A DNA stretch of 64,000 bases from JBNJGB01 sp051747385 (GTDB lineage: Bacteria > Myxococcota_A > UBA9042 > PHBI01 > JACKFB01): the NCBI GenBank assembly GCA_051747385.1, contig JBNJGB010000035.1, positions 1-64,000 on the forward strand. The letters run 5' to 3'. Position numbers and translations under genes: made by a program. Each line of letters begins with the position of its first letter. The first letter of the stretch is position 1. This document shows positions 16,556 to 25,842 of the stretch, one piece after another. The notes under the pieces are model-generated. The model saw only the letters and a program-made list of their open reading frames with translations. It made no database searches and was not told the origin of the DNA.

Positions 16556-16920
16556 CCGTCCCCTCCCGTGTCGGTGCGTTCGCCGGGTGTCTCCTCTTTG
16601 TCCTCCTCGTCCTCCTCCTCGTCCCGGGGCTCGAGGCGTCGCTCCACCTGGAGCACCAGGGCGTCCAGGTGCCCGTGGGCGCGCTTCTCGTCGCGGAAGT
16701 CGGCCAGGTCGTCCAGGAGGGGATCGACGGCCTGATCGGCGACCAGGGCCTCCACGAGCGTGACGTTGCCGGGAAAGGCCTGGGAGCCCTGGTGCTTCCC
16801 GTCGCGATCCCGCCCGTGGATCATGGGGATGCGCACCCAGCGGTCCACGCCCCGCGCGTCCAGGATCTCCTCGACGGCCTCGGCGTACTGGAACTGGAAG
16901 GTCACCTGGACGAGCTTCAT
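16552..16920 (-). CDS. PII-like protein of the RND efflux operon
   Basis: 122 residues. The first 95 residues look like a small alpha/beta ferredoxin-type fold: KLVQVTFQFQYAEAVEEILDARGV, then IPMIHGRDRDGKHQGSQAFPG, then a second beta-alpha unit. This matches the nitrogen-regulatory PII-like proteins found next to some heavy-metal or drug RND pumps; a glycine/histidine-containing T-loop equivalent is present. The tail (about 95-122) is an acidic Glu/Asp/Lys stretch. It overlaps the RND gene and the TolC gene by ATGA on both sides, so tight stoichiometric expression with the pump is likely. Confidence 0.65.
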   Translation of the reverse strand: MKLVQVTFQFQYAEAVEEILDARGVDRWVRIPMIHGRDRDGKHQGSQAFPGNVTLVEALVADQAVDPLLDDLADFRDEKRAHGHLDALVLQVERRLEPRDEEEDEEDKEETPGERTDTGGDG

Positions 16921-19900
16921 CGATCGCCCCCGTGCGCGGCGGGCGCGGCGCGCCGGAACAGGCCCAGCAGGCGCGACTGCGCCCGGTCGAACAGCGTGTA
17001 GACCACCGGGATGACGAGCAGGGTCAGGAACGTGGTGGCCAGCAGGCCGGCGCCCACGGACACGCCCAGGGGCGCCCGCGCGTCGCCGCCGGCTCCGTAG
17101 CCCAGGGCGATGGGCAGCAGGCCGAGCACCGTAGAGAAGGTGGTCATGATGACCGGCCGGAAGCGCACGCGCGCCGCCTGCATGGCCGCGTCGTCCAGGG
17201 AGCGGCCCCGCACCCGGAGGACGTTGGCGTAGTCGACCATGAGGATGGCGTTCTTGGTCGCCATGCCCAGCAGCATGATGAGGCCGATGAACGAGAAGAT
17301 GTTGAACGTCATGTCGAGCAGCCACAGCGCGCCGAAGGCGCCCACCGAGGCCAGCGGGAGCGTGAGCAGGATGGTGAACGGGTGCAGGAAGGACTCGAAC
17401 TGCGCCGCCAGCACCAGGAAGATGAAGAGGACGGCGAAGGACACCGCGATCGTCAGGTAGAAGAAGGACTCCTGGAAGTCCTGCGCCTGCCCGGCCACCG
17501 TGTGGGAGAACCGGTCGGGCAGGTGCTCGTCGAGGTGGGCCTGGACCTTCGCCAGCGCGTCGCCCAGGGGCACCTCCGGCGGCGTGGAGGCGGAGATCGT
17601 CGCGGAGCGGCGCCGGTTGAAGTGGTGGATGGCGCTCGGCCCGAGCTCCTCGCGCACGTCCAGGACGTTGGCGAGCGAGACAAGGCCCCCGCCGCCGGTG
17701 CGCACGTGGATGCGGTCGAGGTCGTCGGGGACCATGTGGCCCTTGTCGCGGATCTCCGTGATCACGTCGTAGCGATCGCTGCCCCGCTCGATCTCCGAGA
17801 TGGTGGGCTCGCCCAGGAGGAAGCGCATGGCGTTGGACAGGTCCGCCACGGACAGGCCCAGGGTCGACGCCCGGTCCCGGTCGATGTCCACGCGCACCTG
17901 GGGCTTGTTCAGCTTCAGGTCCGAGTGGACGCCGATGAGCTCCGGCTGCTGGCGCATCCAGCCCATCACGTCCTCCTGCTGGGCTCCGAGGGCCTGCAGA
18001 TCCTCGGCCTGCAGCACGATCTGCAGCGGCGAGCCTTGCCCGGGCCCGCCCCCGCTCTCCAGCACGTAGGCGTTCCCGCCCGGAAGCTGCCCGAGCCGCT
18101 GCCGGACCTCCTGCATCACGGCCACCTGGTGTCGCTCGCGCTCCTCCACGGGGACGAGGTGCACGAAGCTGATGCCCTCGTTGACCTGCCCGGGGCCCGC
18201 CTGGGACAGGCCGATGGCCAGGAACTGGTGGACGACCTCCTCCGTGTCGGCGAGGACGGCCTCGATCTCCCGGGCGAAGTCGTCGGTCTCCGCGAGCGTG
18301 GCCCCCTCGGGCGTCTCGAAGGCGATCATGAACTCCGAGCGGTCCACCGTCGGGCTGAACTCCGTGGACAGGCCGCGGAAGAAGAAGAAGCCGGCCACGA
18401 CCGCCGCCACGCCGACGAGCACGGTCAGGGCGCGGTGGCGGAACGCCCGGTCCAGGGTCCAGGCGTAGGCGCGCTCGAAGCCTCTCAGGAACGTCTCCGT
18501 CGCCCGGAAGAACCAGCCCCGGCGCGACGGCACGTTCAGGATGCGGCTGCACAGCATCGGAGTCAGCGTCAGCGCGGTGAAGGTCGACGCGAACACCGTA
18601 AGGGCCACCGTCAGGCCGAACTCGAAGAAGAAGCGCCCGATGAGCCCCCGGGTGAACGCGACGGGGATGAAGACGGCCGCCAGGGCCAGGGAGTTGGCGA
18701 TGGCGGCGAAGGCCACCTCCGTCGTGCCGGTCCGGGCGGCGGGCGCGCGCTCCGCGCCCTCCTCCATGTGCCGGTAGTTGCTCTCGAGGATGACGATGGC
18801 GTCGTCCACCACGATGCCGATGACCAGGATGAAGCCCAGCATCGTCAGGGTGTTGACGCTGAAGCCCAGGAGCTGGATGCAGGCGACGCCGCCGAGCAGG
18901 GACGTGGGGATGGCCAGGCTCGTGATGAAGGTGCCCGTGAAGGTCCGGAGGAAGAAGAGGACCACCAGCACCACCAGGCCCGTGGCGAGGAGGATCGTCA
19001 TCAGCAGGCTGTCGATGCTGTCCCGGACGTAGCTCGAGTCGTCGGTGGCGATCCGGTATTCCAGGCCGGCCGGGAAGTCGGCGCTCAGCACCTCGATGCG
19101 CTCCCTCACCGCGTCGGCCAGCGCCACGGTGTTCGCGTCGCTCTGCTTCACGACGCCCAACCCCACGGTGGTCCGGCCGCTGAACCGCGCCGTCTGCCGG
19201 TCGTTCTCCACCCCGTCGAGCGCCACGCCCACGTCCGCCAGCCGGACCACGCCGTCGTCCCGAGCGGCCACGATCAGGTCCTCGAACGGCGCCGCGGAGG
19301 CGAACTGGCCGTGGGTCTTCACCAGGAACTCCCGCTGGGTGCTCTCCACGCGCCCGGCCGGGATGTCCACGTTGTTCGCCTGGACGGCGGCCACCACGTC
19401 CTGCGCCGTCACCTCGTGGGCCGCCAGCTTCGCCGGGTCGAGGCGGATGCGGACGGCGTACTTCCGCTCGCCGCCGATCTGGATCTGGCCCACGCCGCGG
19501 ATGTTCTCCAGGCGCTCCTTGAGCACCTTGTCCGCGTACTCCGACATGCGCACGGCGTCCCAGCGGTCGTCGCCCAGCAGGGTCATCCACATGATGGCCC
19601 GGGCGTCCGGGTCCAGCTTGCGGACGATGGGCGCCTCGATGTCCTCAGGAAGCTCCCGGCGCGCCCGGTCCACGCGGTCGCGGACGTCCTGCACCGCCAC
19701 GTCGATGTCCCGCCACAGCTCGAACTCGGCGGTGATGGTCGCCACCTGCTCCCGCGCCGTGGAGGTCAGCTCCTTCAGGCCCTCGATGGTGTTCAGCTCG
19801 CTCTCGAGGGGCTCGATGATCTCCGTCTCGATGACCTCCGGCTCCGCGCCCGGCAGCACGACGTTCACGCTGGCGATGGGGAAGTCCACGTCCGGGTTCT

Positions 19901-20003
19901 CGCGGACGGGCATCTCCTGCCAGCCGCGGGCGCCGAAGATGCCGATCACCAGGAAGATCACGATGGTCAGCACGGGGCGCCGGATGCAGAAGTTCCAGAT
20001 CAC
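16917..20003 (-). CDS. RND efflux transporter, AcrB/HAE1 family
   Basis: 1028 residues, the normal length for RND pumps, starting at GTG. Twelve membrane spans are apparent as two sets separated by two large periplasmic loops. The fourth-helix signature GIVVDDAIVILE carries the paired Asp needed for proton coupling, and the second-half Lys lies in LGMATKNAILMVDYAN. It works with the adaptor encoded upstream and the TolC protein downstream to export hydrophobic or amphiphilic compounds. The substrate cannot be predicted. Confidence 0.93.
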   Translation of the reverse strand: MIWNFCIRRPVLTIVIFLVIGIFGARGWQEMPVRENPDVDFPIASVNVVLPGAEPEVIETEIIEPLESELNTIEGLKELTSTAREQVATITAEFELWRDIDVAVQDVRDRVDRARRELPEDIEAPIVRKLDPDARAIMWMTLLGDDRWDAVRMSEYADKVLKERLENIRGVGQIQIGGERKYAVRIRLDPAKLAAHEVTAQDVVAAVQANNVDIPAGRVESTQREFLVKTHGQFASAAPFEDLIVAARDDGVVRLADVGVALDGVENDRQTARFSGRTTVGLGVVKQSDANTVALADAVRERIEVLSADFPAGLEYRIATDDSSYVRDSIDSLLMTILLATGLVVLVVLFFLRTFTGTFITSLAIPTSLLGGVACIQLLGFSVNTLTMLGFILVIGIVVDDAIVILESNYRHMEEGAERAPAARTGTTEVAFAAIANSLALAAVFIPVAFTRGLIGRFFFEFGLTVALTVFASTFTALTLTPMLCSRILNVPSRRGWFFRATETFLRGFERAYAWTLDRAFRHRALTVLVGVAAVVAGFFFFRGLSTEFSPTVDRSEFMIAFETPEGATLAETDDFAREIEAVLADTEEVVHQFLAIGLSQAGPGQVNEGISFVHLVPVEERERHQVAVMQEVRQRLGQLPGGNAYVLESGGGPGQGSPLQIVLQAEDLQALGAQQEDVMGWMRQQPELIGVHSDLKLNKPQVRVDIDRDRASTLGLSVADLSNAMRFLLGEPTISEIERGSDRYDVITEIRDKGHMVPDDLDRIHVRTGGGGLVSLANVLDVREELGPSAIHHFNRRRSATISASTPPEVPLGDALAKVQAHLDEHLPDRFSHTVAGQAQDFQESFFYLTIAVSFAVLFIFLVLAAQFESFLHPFTILLTLPLASVGAFGALWLLDMTFNIFSFIGLIMLLGMATKNAILMVDYANVLRVRGRSLDDAAMQAARVRFRPVIMTTFSTVLGLLPIALGYGAGGDARAPLGVSVGAGLLATTFLTLLVIPVVYTLFDRAQSRLLGLFRRAAPAAHGGDR

Positions 20004-20027
20004 CTGCGATGCGCTCCTTCCACGTGG

Positions 20028-21236
20028 CTACGGGGTCGCGTCCTCGGGGGGCGGCGCCTGGCCGGCGTCCGCGTCGGCCTCCCCGGCCTCGTCGGTCTGC
20101 GGCTGCACCCGCGCGCCGTCGGACAGCCTCATGTGCCCCTCCCGGACGACCCGGTCGCCCGCCTCGACCCCCTCCCGGATCTCGACGATCCCGGGCTCGC
20201 GCAGGCCGGTCTCCACCGACACCCGGTGGGCGCGCCCCTCCCGGACGGCGAAGACGATGTAGCCCTTCCGCGTGCCCACCAGGGCCTCCTCGGGCACCAC
20301 CGGCACGTCCCGCCGCACGTCGAGGACCACCCGCGCGGTCACGAAGCTCCCGGGCCGCAGACCCTCGGCCACCGGGACCTGGGCCTTCACCCGCAGATCC
20401 CGGTTGGCCTCGTCGATGGAGGGCGACACGTAGGACACCTCCCCCTCCCAGGTCGTGTCGGGGCGGCTCTCGACGGACACGCGGACGGGGCGGCCCACGG
20501 CGATCCGCCCCGCGTAGCGCTCGGGCACCGTGAACCCCACCTCCAGCGCGCCGGTGCGATACAGGGTCGCCAGATCCTGCCCGGTCTGTACCCACGCGCC
20601 CCGGTCGATGCGGCGCTCCGAGATCACGCCGGAGAAGGGCGCCTCGATCCGGGTGTCCCGGATGCGCTCCTTCGTGAGGGCCACCTCCGCCCGCAGGCGC
20701 GCCACCTCCGCCGCGGCCGAGTCCTTGTCCGCCAGGGCGTCGTCGTACGCCGCCTGGGCGGAGACACCGCGCTGCAGGAGGGCCTCCTGGCGCTCGAAGC
20801 GCCGCTCGGCGTTCTGAAGGCGAGCCCGCGCCGACCGCAGGGTCGCCCGCTGGGCCCCGAGCTCCGACTCCAGGATCGCCTCGTCGATCCGGAAGAGCAG
20901 CGCCCCCTCCTCGATGTGCGCGCCCTCTTCGAAGCCGATCTCCCGGACGACCCCGCTCGTCTCGGGGCGCAGGATCACGGCGTCCGGCGACTCCAGGCTC
21001 CCGATGCCGCGGACCGTCTCCTCGAGGGTCTCGGCGCGCACCGTCGCGACCTCCACGGGCACGGCCTGCTCGCCCCCGCCTCCGCCCGGCTCGGCGGCCT
21101 GCTCCTCGCTCGCGCACCCCGCGACGAGGAGCGAGGCACAGAGCAGCACCGCGATCGGCCGGGCGCAGGTCGGCCCGCGGGAGGGCGTCCACCCTCCAGG
21201 AACCTCGTCCGCTGGGGCGCGATCGTCGTGGCGCAA
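20028..21236 (-). CDS. RND periplasmic adaptor (membrane fusion) lipoprotein
   Basis: 402 residues. The best start is a TTG (21234-21236), because GGAGGATGGA lies directly before it and no ATG or GTG occurs in frame before the lipobox (LLVAGC). After a Gly/Glu linker come the lipoyl half-motifs, a coiled-coil hairpin (ESELGAQRATLRSARARLQNAERRFERQ), a beta-barrel with IEAPFSGVISER, and the membrane-proximal domain. It bridges the RND pump to TolC. It is the first gene of the efflux operon; the intergenic region upstream is 168 bp. Confidence 0.9.
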   Translation of the reverse strand: MRHDDRAPADEVPGGWTPSRGPTCARPIAVLLCASLLVAGCASEEQAAEPGGGGGEQAVPVEVATVRAETLEETVRGIGSLESPDAVILRPETSGVVREIGFEEGAHIEEGALLFRIDEAILESELGAQRATLRSARARLQNAERRFERQEALLQRGVSAQAAYDDALADKDSAAAEVARLRAEVALTKERIRDTRIEAPFSGVISERRIDRGAWVQTGQDLATLYRTGALEVGFTVPERYAGRIAVGRPVRVSVESRPDTTWEGEVSYVSPSIDEANRDLRVKAQVPVAEGLRPGSFVTARVVLDVRRDVPVVPEEALVGTRKGYIVFAVREGRAHRVSVETGLREPGIVEIREGVEAGDRVVREGHMRLSDGARVQPQTDEAGEADADAGQAPPPEDATP

Positions 21237-21404
21237 TCCATCCTCCGGGGGCGTCGGCGCCGATGCTGGAAGCGCACAGACAGGCTCCGGGGTCCCCGTG
21301 GCGGTGTCAAGGCGAAACGCCGCCGCCCCGGGGGATCACCGGGGGGTAGGTCTGCCGATCCCACACACCTCGGCACGAGCATTCGCAATCGTGGACGTCC
21401 ACGT

Positions 21405-22055
21405 TCAGATTTCGCGGGCTCTCGGCGAGGTGTGACCGATTGACAGGCAGGCGCGCCGGAGCGCCGCGAGGTGCCGGCGATCTCGCGCTGCATGGCCGAA
21501 GAGGACCCGGATGTCCCTGGCGCGGAAGGGCTTCTTGAGGTGGCCGTTCACGCCGACGCGCTCGTAGTCGCGGCAGTCGGCGTAGGCGGTGACGAGCACC
21601 GCCTGGGTCTCGGAGCGCCACGGGACGTCGGCGGACCGCAGTGCAGCGACGACCTCGGGCCCGGAGAGGCCGGGCTTGTCCACGTCCAGGGCGACGAGGC
21701 TGAAGCGCTCGCGCCTCAGGGTGTCGAGCGTTCGGAGGCCGTCTCCTCCCCGCACGCATCGAAGCTCGACGAGGGGCGAGATGTTGTTTCGTTGCGCGCA
21801 GAGGTGCAGGGCCGCCTCGATGATGTCCAGGACGTCCGTGACGTCGTCGGACAGGAGGATGCGGAGGCGATCGGCCGGGTCGAGCGTGCCCCCCGCCAGG
21901 CAGAACTCCGAGGCCAGGGCCAGGTACAGGCGGGCCGCCTCCGAGGGTGGGGTGCACGGGTCGGCGCATCTCCCGAGCCATGCGTCCACGCGTGACTGCG
22001 CGAGGGGGGCGGACGTCGCGGTTCGCGCGCCGTCGGGCGGGACGCAGGTGGACAC
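21405..22055 (-). CDS. Single-domain response regulator with N-terminal extension
   Basis: 216 residues from a GTG preceded by GAGGAGG. Residues 1-62 are an unrecognised, partly helical extension. A CheY-like receiver follows: D70/D71 acidic pair, phospho-acceptor D124 in LVALDVDKPGLSG, T156 in VLVTAY and K174 or K175 in GHLKKPF. There is no output domain, so it would act by protein contact, like CheY or Spo0F. No histidine kinase is nearby. It lies between the efflux operon and the AAA+ ATPase and is transcribed away from the latter. Confidence 0.75.
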   Translation of the reverse strand: MSTCVPPDGARTATSAPLAQSRVDAWLGRCADPCTPPSEAARLYLALASEFCLAGGTLDPADRLRILLSDDVTDVLDIIEAALHLCAQRNNISPLVELRCVRGGDGLRTLDTLRRERFSLVALDVDKPGLSGPEVVAALRSADVPWRSETQAVLVTAYADCRDYERVGVNGHLKKPFRARDIRVLFGHAARDRRHLAALRRACLSIGHTSPRAREI

Positions 22056-22229
22056 GATTGGCCTCCTCGGTTGGCCTGCGGGCCTGATCCGCAGGGCTCG
22101 GTCCGCGATCGGATGGGGGATGCTGTGCTCGAAGGGATCAGTGTCGATCCGGCGCTGCGGTGCTGACAACGCCGCCGCGGCGTCCCCGCCTGGAGGCTTG
22201 TTACCCGGAGCGCGGGAAGCGCCTCGTCC

Positions 22230-22256
22230 CTTGAACCTCTCGCCGGAGTGCCCATT
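22230..22256 (+). promoter_or_regulatory. RpoH (sigma-32)-like promoter of the CDC48-like gene
   Basis: CTTGAA (22230-22235) and CCCATT (22251-22256) are 15 bp apart, close to the sigma-32 consensus CTTGAAA and CCCCATnT. The predicted transcript would start near 22262, 25 bases before the ATG of the AAA+ ATPase. A heat-shock promoter suits an unfoldase gene. Confidence 0.5.
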
Positions 22257-22286
22257 GTCGAACCATGGCCCACAGAGGAGGGGACG

Positions 22287-24572
22287 ATGGCCGAGCGCGA
22301 ACGAGAGGCGATTCGTCTTCAGGTGGCCGGCGCCAAGACGGAGGACGCCGGGACCGGCACCGCGCGGGTCCCGATGGAGGTGATGAGCCGCCTCGGGCTC
22401 CCCGAGGGCGGCCTCGTCGAGATCGAGGGCAAGCGCGTCACCGCGGCCATCGCCCTGCCGCCGTATCCCGAGGACTCGGGGCTGAACATCATCCGCCTCG
22501 ACGGGCTCCAGCGCGGCAACGTGGGCGCGGGCTTCGGGGACTCCGTGATGGTCTCCGCGGCCGAGGCGCGACCGGCGAAGAAGGTGACCCTGGCGCCTGG
22601 CCACAAGAACCTGCGCCTGAGCGGCCCCGGTGAGGCCCTGCGCAAGACCTTGCTGCGGCGCCCGCTGGTGAGCGGGGACACCATCTCCACGTCGGTCTAT
22701 CGCCGGGTGCCCGGCATGGACGGCGCGACGAAGCCCCAGGACATCATGAGCATGTTCCGGGCGCAGCGGGCCTACGGCCTGCAGGAGATCCGCCTGGTCG
22801 TGGCGTCGACGAAGCCGCGCGGGGTCGTCTACGTGGACGAGGACACCCAGATGGAGCTGCACCCGGAGTTCGTGGAGCCCGAGGAGCCGCGCTCCACCGA
22901 GGTGACCTACGACGACGTGGGCGGGCTCCACCAGACCATCGACCAGATCCGGGAGATGGTGGAGCTTCCCCTGAAGCACCCGGAGCTGTTCCAGCGCCTG
23001 GGCATCGATCCGCCCAAGGGCGTGCTCCTCCACGGACCGCCGGGCACGGGCAAGACGCTGCTGGCGCGCGCGGTGGCCCACGAGGCGGACGCCGCCTTCT
23101 TCAGCATCAACGGGCCCGAGATCATCGGGAAGCACTACGGCGAGAGCGAGCAGCGCCTCCGCGACATCTTCTCGGAGGCCCAGCGCGAGTCGCCTGCGGT
23201 CATCTTCATCGACGAGATCGACTCCATCGCCCCGAAGCGCGGCGAGGTGAGCGGCGAGGCGGAGCGGCGCCTGGTGGCCCAGCTCCTGACGCTCATGGAC
23301 GGGCTGGAGCCGCGACAGAACGTCATCGTCATCGCCGCGACGAACCGGGTCGAGGCCCTGGACGAGGCCCTGCGGCGCCCGGGCCGCTTCGACCGCGAGA
23401 TCATCATCGGGGTCCCGGACCAGAAGGGCCGCAAGGACGTGCTCTTCATCCACACGCGCGGGATGCCCATGGCCGACGACGTCGATTTGGACCAGCTGTC
23501 CCGCATCACGTTCGGCTTCGTCGGGGCGGACCTGGCGGCGCTGTGCCGGGAGGCGGCCCTGGACGCCCTGCGGCGCAAGCTGCCGGAGATCGAGTTCGGC
23601 AAGGAGATCCCCGCCGAGGTCCTCGACGAGCTGATCGTGACCCACGACGACTTCATGGACGCCCTGCGCCGCATCCAGCCGTCGGCCCTGCGCGAGATCA
23701 TGATCCAGGCGCCGAACGTCCGCTGGGACGACATCGGGGGCCTGGAGGACACCAAGCGCTCCCTGCGCGAGGGCGTCGAGATGCCCCTGAAGCAGCCGGA
23801 GGCCTTCCGGCGCATGGGCATCCGCCCGGCCCGGGGCTTCCTGCTGTTCGGACCGCCCGGGACCGGCAAGACCCTGCTCGGCAAGGCGGTCGCCACGGAG
23901 GCGGAGGCCAACTTCATCTTCGCCCGCTCCTCCGACCTCCTGTCCAAGTGGTACGGGGAGTCGGAGCAGCAGGTGGCGAAGCTCTTCCAGCGGGCGCGGC
24001 AGGTGGCCCCGACCGTCATCTTCCTGGACGAGCTGGACTCCCTGGCCCCCCGCCGCGGACAGAGCCTGGGCGAGCCGGCGGTCACGGAGCGCGTCGTGAA
24101 CACCATCCTGGCGGAGATGGACGGTCTGGAGGACCTCCAGGGGGTCGTGGTCATGGCCGCCACGAACCAGCCCATGCACCTGGACCCGGCGCTGCTGCGC
24201 CCGGGGCGCTTCGACGAGCTGATCTACGTGCCCGTCCCCGGGTACGACGGGAGGCTGCGCATCCTGCAGATCCACACGTCCGACATGCCCGTGGCCTCGG
24301 ACGTGGACCTGGCCTCCATCGCGGAGCGGACGGAGGGCTACTCCGGCGCCGACCTCGAGGACCTCACCCGCCGCGCCGGCCTGCTCGCCATCCGCGCCGA
24401 CGCCGAAGCGCAGGAGGTCCCGATGGCCTGCTTCGAGCAGGCGCTGGAGGAGACGCGGGCCTCCGTCACGCGTGAGATGGACGAGTCCTATCGCCGGATG
24501 GCCACGTCGCTGAAGCAGGAAGCCCCCACGGACAGCCGCCGCATCGGCTTCCTGGACCGCAACAGCGACTGA
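22287..24572 (+). CDS. CDC48/VCP-like double AAA+ ATPase
   Basis: 761 residues; GAGGAGGGG precedes the ATG. Domain order is that of CDC48: an N-terminal double-psi barrel region (1-190), then D1 with Walker A GPPGTGKT at 250 and Walker B VIFIDEIDS, and D2 with GPPGTGKT at 522 and VIFLDELDS. Both domains have the SRH arginines (LRRPGRFDRE and LLRPGRFDEL). It forms hexamers that unfold or extract proteins. Common in Archaea, it is found in scattered bacteria. It lies alone behind an RpoH-like promoter. Confidence 0.92.
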   Translation: MAEREREAIRLQVAGAKTEDAGTGTARVPMEVMSRLGLPEGGLVEIEGKRVTAAIALPPYPEDSGLNIIRLDGLQRGNVGAGFGDSVMVSAAEARPAKKVTLAPGHKNLRLSGPGEALRKTLLRRPLVSGDTISTSVYRRVPGMDGATKPQDIMSMFRAQRAYGLQEIRLVVASTKPRGVVYVDEDTQMELHPEFVEPEEPRSTEVTYDDVGGLHQTIDQIREMVELPLKHPELFQRLGIDPPKGVLLHGPPGTGKTLLARAVAHEADAAFFSINGPEIIGKHYGESEQRLRDIFSEAQRESPAVIFIDEIDSIAPKRGEVSGEAERRLVAQLLTLMDGLEPRQNVIVIAATNRVEALDEALRRPGRFDREIIIGVPDQKGRKDVLFIHTRGMPMADDVDLDQLSRITFGFVGADLAALCREAALDALRRKLPEIEFGKEIPAEVLDELIVTHDDFMDALRRIQPSALREIMIQAPNVRWDDIGGLEDTKRSLREGVEMPLKQPEAFRRMGIRPARGFLLFGPPGTGKTLLGKAVATEAEANFIFARSSDLLSKWYGESEQQVAKLFQRARQVAPTVIFLDELDSLAPRRGQSLGEPAVTERVVNTILAEMDGLEDLQGVVVMAATNQPMHLDPALLRPGRFDELIYVPVPGYDGRLRILQIHTSDMPVASDVDLASIAERTEGYSGADLEDLTRRAGLLAIRADAEAQEVPMACFEQALEETRASVTREMDESYRRMATSLKQEAPTDSRRIGFLDRNSD

Positions 24573-24586
24573 TCGCGTGGGCGTGG

Positions 24587-24614
24587 CCCGGCGCCGTGCT
24601 ACCTACGCGCCGGG
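24587..24614. terminator. Hairpin between convergent genes
   Basis: CCCGGCGC and GCGCCGGG form an 8-bp perfect stem with a 12-nt loop, 15 bases after the CDC48-like stop. The right arm covers the last codons of the convergent MscS gene. There is no T-tract; a bidirectional stop signal is inferred from position. Confidence 0.4.
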
Positions 24615-25538
24615 TCGCTCCGTCGCCGGCCGTGGGCTCCCGGCCTCGCCGTCGCCCAGGGCGGCGGGGAGGACTTCGTCGAGGCGCGTGCCGCCCACCG
24701 GCCCGAAGTCCATCGTGCGGATGGGGAAGGGGATGGTGACGCCCTCCTCGTCGAAGCGCTTCTTGATGAGCTTGATGGCGTCGCTCTTGGCCGTGAGCGG
24801 GCTGTGCTCCGCCGAGAGGATCCAGAAGCGGACCGAGAAGTTCACCGACGAGTCGCCGAACTCCTGCCAGTACAGCTCGACGTCGCGCTCCTTGTCGCGC
24901 TCGTCGTAGGCGGTGATCGCCTCGATGGCCAGCTTCTCGGCGCGCTCCAGGTCGTCTCCGTACGACACCCCGACGCCCACGTCGATCCGGCGGTGCGGGG
25001 AGCGGCCGTAGTTCTTGATGACGCTGGTGAAGAGATCCTTGTTGGGGATGATCACCTGCACGCCGTCGAAGGTGCGGCCGAGGGTGGCGCGGAGGTTCAT
25101 GTCCTCGACCGTGAGGAACAGGTCGTCGACCTCGATCACCTCGTCGATCTTGAAGGGCTGTCGGAGCGCCAGGAGCACGCCGGCCACGAAGTTCGCGGCG
25201 ATGTCCTGGAAGGCGAAGCCCAGGGCAAGGCCTACGACGCCGACGCCGGCGAGCAGGCTGGTCACCGTGCCGTCCAGCTGCAGCACGCCGAGGGCCACGA
25301 AGACTCCCACGAGCACGACGCCGCCGCGCACCAGGGCCTTCAGGAGCGATCGCGCCTGGGTGTTGTCCGAGACGCGTCGGAGAGAGCGGTCCGTGATGCC
25401 GGCCGCCAGCCGGGCCAGCAGCCCGAAGAGGAAGACGACCAGGATGGCGACCAGCAGGTTCGGGAGCATGGCGACGAGGCCCTCGGCCCAGCCGCTCAGC
25501 TTGCCCACGAGGCTCTCTACGGCTTCCTGTGCAGACAT
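24603..25538 (-). CDS. Small-conductance mechanosensitive channel, MscS family
   Basis: 311 residues; GGGGAG precedes the ATG. Three hydrophobic segments occur: residues about 22-48, 70-92 and the pore helix region with the Gly/Ala-packed GVGVVGLALGFAFQDIAANF, the MscS TM3 signature. The soluble part follows with the beta domain (VIEVDDLFLTVEDMNLRAT) and IPNKDL. It releases osmolytes on membrane tension in hypo-osmotic shock. It is a short, single-domain family member. It converges on the CDC48-like gene and stands alone. Confidence 0.92.
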   Translation of the reverse strand: MSAQEAVESLVGKLSGWAEGLVAMLPNLLVAILVVFLFGLLARLAAGITDRSLRRVSDNTQARSLLKALVRGGVVLVGVFVALGVLQLDGTVTSLLAGVGVVGLALGFAFQDIAANFVAGVLLALRQPFKIDEVIEVDDLFLTVEDMNLRATLGRTFDGVQVIIPNKDLFTSVIKNYGRSPHRRIDVGVGVSYGDDLERAEKLAIEAITAYDERDKERDVELYWQEFGDSSVNFSVRFWILSAEHSPLTAKSDAIKLIKKRFDEEGVTIPFPIRTMDFGPVGGTRLDEVLPAALGDGEAGSPRPATERPGA

Positions 25539-25725
25539 GGCTTCTCCCCTCCGGCGGATCGAGGCGCAGAACGCCGGTCTCGTCGCGCGGACGGCCGGCT
25601 GGAGCGGCCCCGGATCCATGTGGTGCGTGCGACACAGGATGCCACATCTCCGGTCGGGATACATTTCTCCTCAAGTCGTCGGGGTACCCGGCCGAACCCG
25701 GTGAACAGGCGCTCCGAGGAGCGCG

Positions 25726-25771
25726 GGAAGGCGAGCCGGCGCGGTCGGGGGTTCGCGCCGGCTCGCCTTCC
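25726..25771. repeat. Perfect 18-bp inverted repeat (large palindrome)
   Basis: Arms at 25726-25743 and 25754-25771 are exact reverse complements around a 10-nt loop. The arms contain AAGGCGAGCCGGC. It lies 72 bp before the start of a truncated REP-associated transposase. It could be a strong terminator or a REP-type target of that transposase family; no T-run follows directly. Confidence 0.85.
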
Positions 25772-25842
25772 TCTCTGAGACGGGTGTCAGGCCCTTTCAT
25801 ATTTCATTTTCGGCGGCGATGAGCATCGCGTCGAACGGGCTC

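Noticed and set aside
16932..21443. A 1503-codon open frame on the plus strand
   Set aside because: It is antisense to the whole RND operon, has His/Arg/Gln-rich sequence without any domain, and exists because third-position GC removes stop codons.
21405..24275. A 956-codon minus-strand frame through the CDC48-like gene
   Set aside because: Only its last 216 codons (the receiver protein from GTG 22055) look like protein; the rest is antisense to the AAA+ gene.
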